This document shows, one piece after another, positions 58,887 through 64,000 of a DNA stretch of 64,000 bases. Location of the stretch: positions 124,092,088 to 124,156,087 of the forward strand of contig NC_035433.2 in NCBI RefSeq assembly GCF_002127325.2, read 5' to 3'. The stretch is from Helianthus annuus (Eukaryota > Streptophyta > Magnoliopsida > Asterales > Asteraceae). Below the pieces are notes generated by a model. The model was not told the origin of the DNA and searched no databases. It was given only the letters and a program-made list of their open reading frames with translations. The first letter of the stretch is position 1; each line of letters opens with the position of its first letter. A program made the position numbers and the translations under genes.

Positions 58887-60270
58887 GCTGCATGATTGGG
58901 CGATGATGGATATTGTTGACTAGGCCGGAGCCCAATTTTTTAGGTTTGGTAGTGGTTTTTTGTGGTTGTTGATGGTTTGAAACAATTATGGTCTGTAATC
59001 TCTGAACAATAGTTTCTTAGGGTTAAGGATCCTGGATCCTTTGAACAATAGGTAGGATTACAAAACGTGGGGGGATCCTCTGTTTGGGGGATGAAGCCTT
59101 TGTGATCCTGCCGCTTTTATTTCCTGCAAAATGCTAAGACCGCATAGACAATGGACACCCTTTGCCAACCCATGTGGACGGGCCACGTTTTGCTGGTAGA
59201 AATGTGGGTTGGCAATTTTGACAACTTTTTGAAAGGGTTAAAGATCCTTTTGTTAATAATATAACTTTAATCTTTCTGGCTTATCTCATGTTGTTATCCT
59301 TCAATAATCCTCTTATTTCTCAATTGCTGTATTTGTTAAAATAACAAGAGTTGAAAAAGTGTTTAATAAACTTAGGATATGATCCTAGATCAAATATCCT
59401 CATATTGAAGATTCTCAAAGTGTTTTAGTTCAAGGATCATAGGTTCGGTTGTCAAAGTATAAGGGTTGGTTAGGATAAAGAGTATAATCAAAAATAGTCA
59501 AGGATCATACCTTAGGATCCATGTTAGGATCCTAACCTTTAATCAAGACAATCATAGATAAGACTTTGATAGTTAATAAGGGTTAAGGACCCTTATATGT
59601 TTAGACTTCCAAAACCTGAAAAGTGAGATATAACTTGGGACTAAGCCAATGTAAAAGATAGATTAGTAACTGGGGACATGCCCAAAGGATAACTGGGGAT
59701 GATCCCGGAGGATCATTGGGGACAAGCCCAAAGGATAACTGGGGTCAAGCCCAAAGAATCGTATGCAAACTGGAGTATGGCCCTTACTGGCGACTATCCA
59801 AACTTAGTGACATGAAAATGTCAAAACCTTAGCTAACGTGAAAACGTTAGAAACCTTAGGAACGGATGTATGGTACGTCTACCATTATACGGAGGATCCT
59901 TAATATAGCCAGTACGATGAGGTTGTCAGCCCCGAAAGTGGGTACTGGTCCCAAAGACGTGAACTATACCAGGATCATCGTGCGCTGCTGGCGGAAACTG
60001 GGGATAATCCCAAGGATAACTGGGGTTGGACCCAAGGATCTGTGGTGCTTTTGAAGATCTTTGACGATATGCTGAAGATACCTGAACTTATCATAACTCA
60101 AATGTTTCGTGAGTAGAGGATGAAGGATACATGATCCTTATCCTTAGGTAAAAAGTAAGAAAATGCAATAGTTTCTAGGATAAGCATATTACCAGAGTAA
60201 GGATCACTGATATCTCCGGGATCCTTCAAGGATACTTGAATGTAAGGATCACATGCATGAAGGATCATGT
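58887..60270. other. T3 spacer: minisatellite, hairpin island, non-coding DNA
   Basis: Homologous throughout to 19867-21261 of T1. It has the GGGTTGGCAATTTTGACAAC block near 59205, GGGGACAAGCCC units at 59669-59755, the hairpin island at about 59764-59891 and GGGGTTGGACCC at about 60021. No gene is supported. Confidence 0.8.
59764..59891 (+). ncRNA. Conserved hairpin island, T3 copy
   Basis: TGACAT-GAAA-ATGTCA, CTAACGT-GAAA-ACGTTAG and ATGGTA-CGTC-TACCAT are all intact. The first stem is weakened (AGTATGGCCCTTACT). Same order and spacing as T1. Confidence 0.5.
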
Positions 60271-63576
<3,306 letters not shown>

Positions 63577-64000
63577 CTATTGCTCCCTTGGCTTCGAGGT
63601 TGGCTTCATGGATGAGGTATAGCAATCCTTAGCCTCTTGCTGATCACTGTCGATCTTGATTATCCCCCATGGGCTAGGGAGCTTCACACATTGATGGTAG
63701 GTAGATGGAACTGCTTTCATGTCATGTATCCAAGGCCTGCCAAGGATAACGTTGCAACAAGATAAACAGTCAATAACACAAAATTTTTGGTAATTATGTA
63801 ATCCTTCCACGTAGATTGGGAGTTTGATGTCCCCCAGAGTTTTCTTCGTTTCCCCACTGAATCCTACAAGCACGGAGGATCTTGGTGTGATGTCTGATTC
63901 TGGGATTCCCATCTTCTTCAGGACATCAAGCTGGATAATGTTCACTGAGCTCCCTCCGTCAATAAGGATCCTGCGGACAAAATGGTTAGAGATAAAGAGA
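63577..64000 (-). CDS. T3 protease, partial (continues beyond window)
   Basis: Minus-strand frame open to the window edge, homologous to T1 protease. It includes the NIIQLDVLKKMGIPESD block and the GFSGETKKTLGDIKLPIYVE segment, and ends PREQ before the UAG. The catalytic DGGSS region lies at the right edge (about 63944-63965). Gag upstream is not visible. Confidence 0.88.
   Translation of the reverse strand, partial: LFISNHFVRRILIDGGSSVNIIQLDVLKKMGIPESDITPRSSVLVGFSGETKKTLGDIKLPIYVEGLHNYQKFCVIDCLSCCNVILGRPWIHDMKAVPSTYHQCVKLPSPWGIIKIDSDQQEAKDCYTSSMKPTSKPREQ

Overview
The window looks like heterochromatic, repeat-dense DNA of a flowering plant. A daisy-family (Asteraceae) genome is my guess from LTR style, at low confidence. 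I see no host cellular gene, tRNA or rRNA. Almost everything is nested LTR retrotransposons, plus a short AT-rich stretch with small DNA-transposon remnants. I use working names. 'T' is a Ty3/gypsy Tat-lineage family with sense genes on the minus strand. 'P' is an autonomous Tekay/Del-like Ty3/gypsy element on the plus strand. 'N' is a non-autonomous plus-strand LTR element. 'D' is a decayed plus-strand Tekay/Del-like element.

Layout from left to right: T-A, a decayed T copy, occupies 1-10403 and runs off the left edge; its gag is split by N-A (2099-8460, target-site duplication GGATT). T-A itself sits in D, whose integrase and 3' LTR follow at 10404-12770. The stretch 12770-16385 holds a Tourist-like MITE, a CACTA terminus, a foldback element and an LTR fragment. 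A second decayed T copy, T-B, starts at 16386. It is cut into pieces by T1 (17199-27941, TSD CCTTG, nearly intact), P (29816-43459, TSD ATTAG, apparently intact) and N-B (47708 onward). N-B carries the same GGATT junction as N-A, so T-A/N-A and T-B/N-B are a recent duplication. The 3' LTR of N-B is interrupted at 53678 by T2, and T2 is interrupted at 56245 by T3, which runs off the right edge.

The most interesting system is the T family. Its minus-strand genes are gag-protease, then a UAG in a tobacco-mosaic-virus-like readthrough context, then RT, RNase H, a second RNase H and integrase. Between pol and the 3' LTR lies a four-exon gene on the opposite strand with its own TATA box and, upstream of it, a cluster of AACGG motifs. 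It is open in T1 and T3 (449 codons) and broken in T2 and T-B. Between this antisense gene and pol is a non-coding island of small hairpins, two of them with GAAA loops. By eye this island is better conserved between diverged copies than the flanking coding DNA. The family is also unusually rich in the pentamer GGATC in every compartment.

P is notable for 3.35-kb LTRs and an additional 404-codon proline-rich ORF ahead of a 1515-codon gag-pol. N has no recognisable proteins, but its PBS, polypurine tract and LTR motifs match D-type elements, so it probably depends on such elements in trans. LTR comparisons by eye order the insertions as N (oldest), then the T-A/T-B duplication and P, then T1 (youngest).
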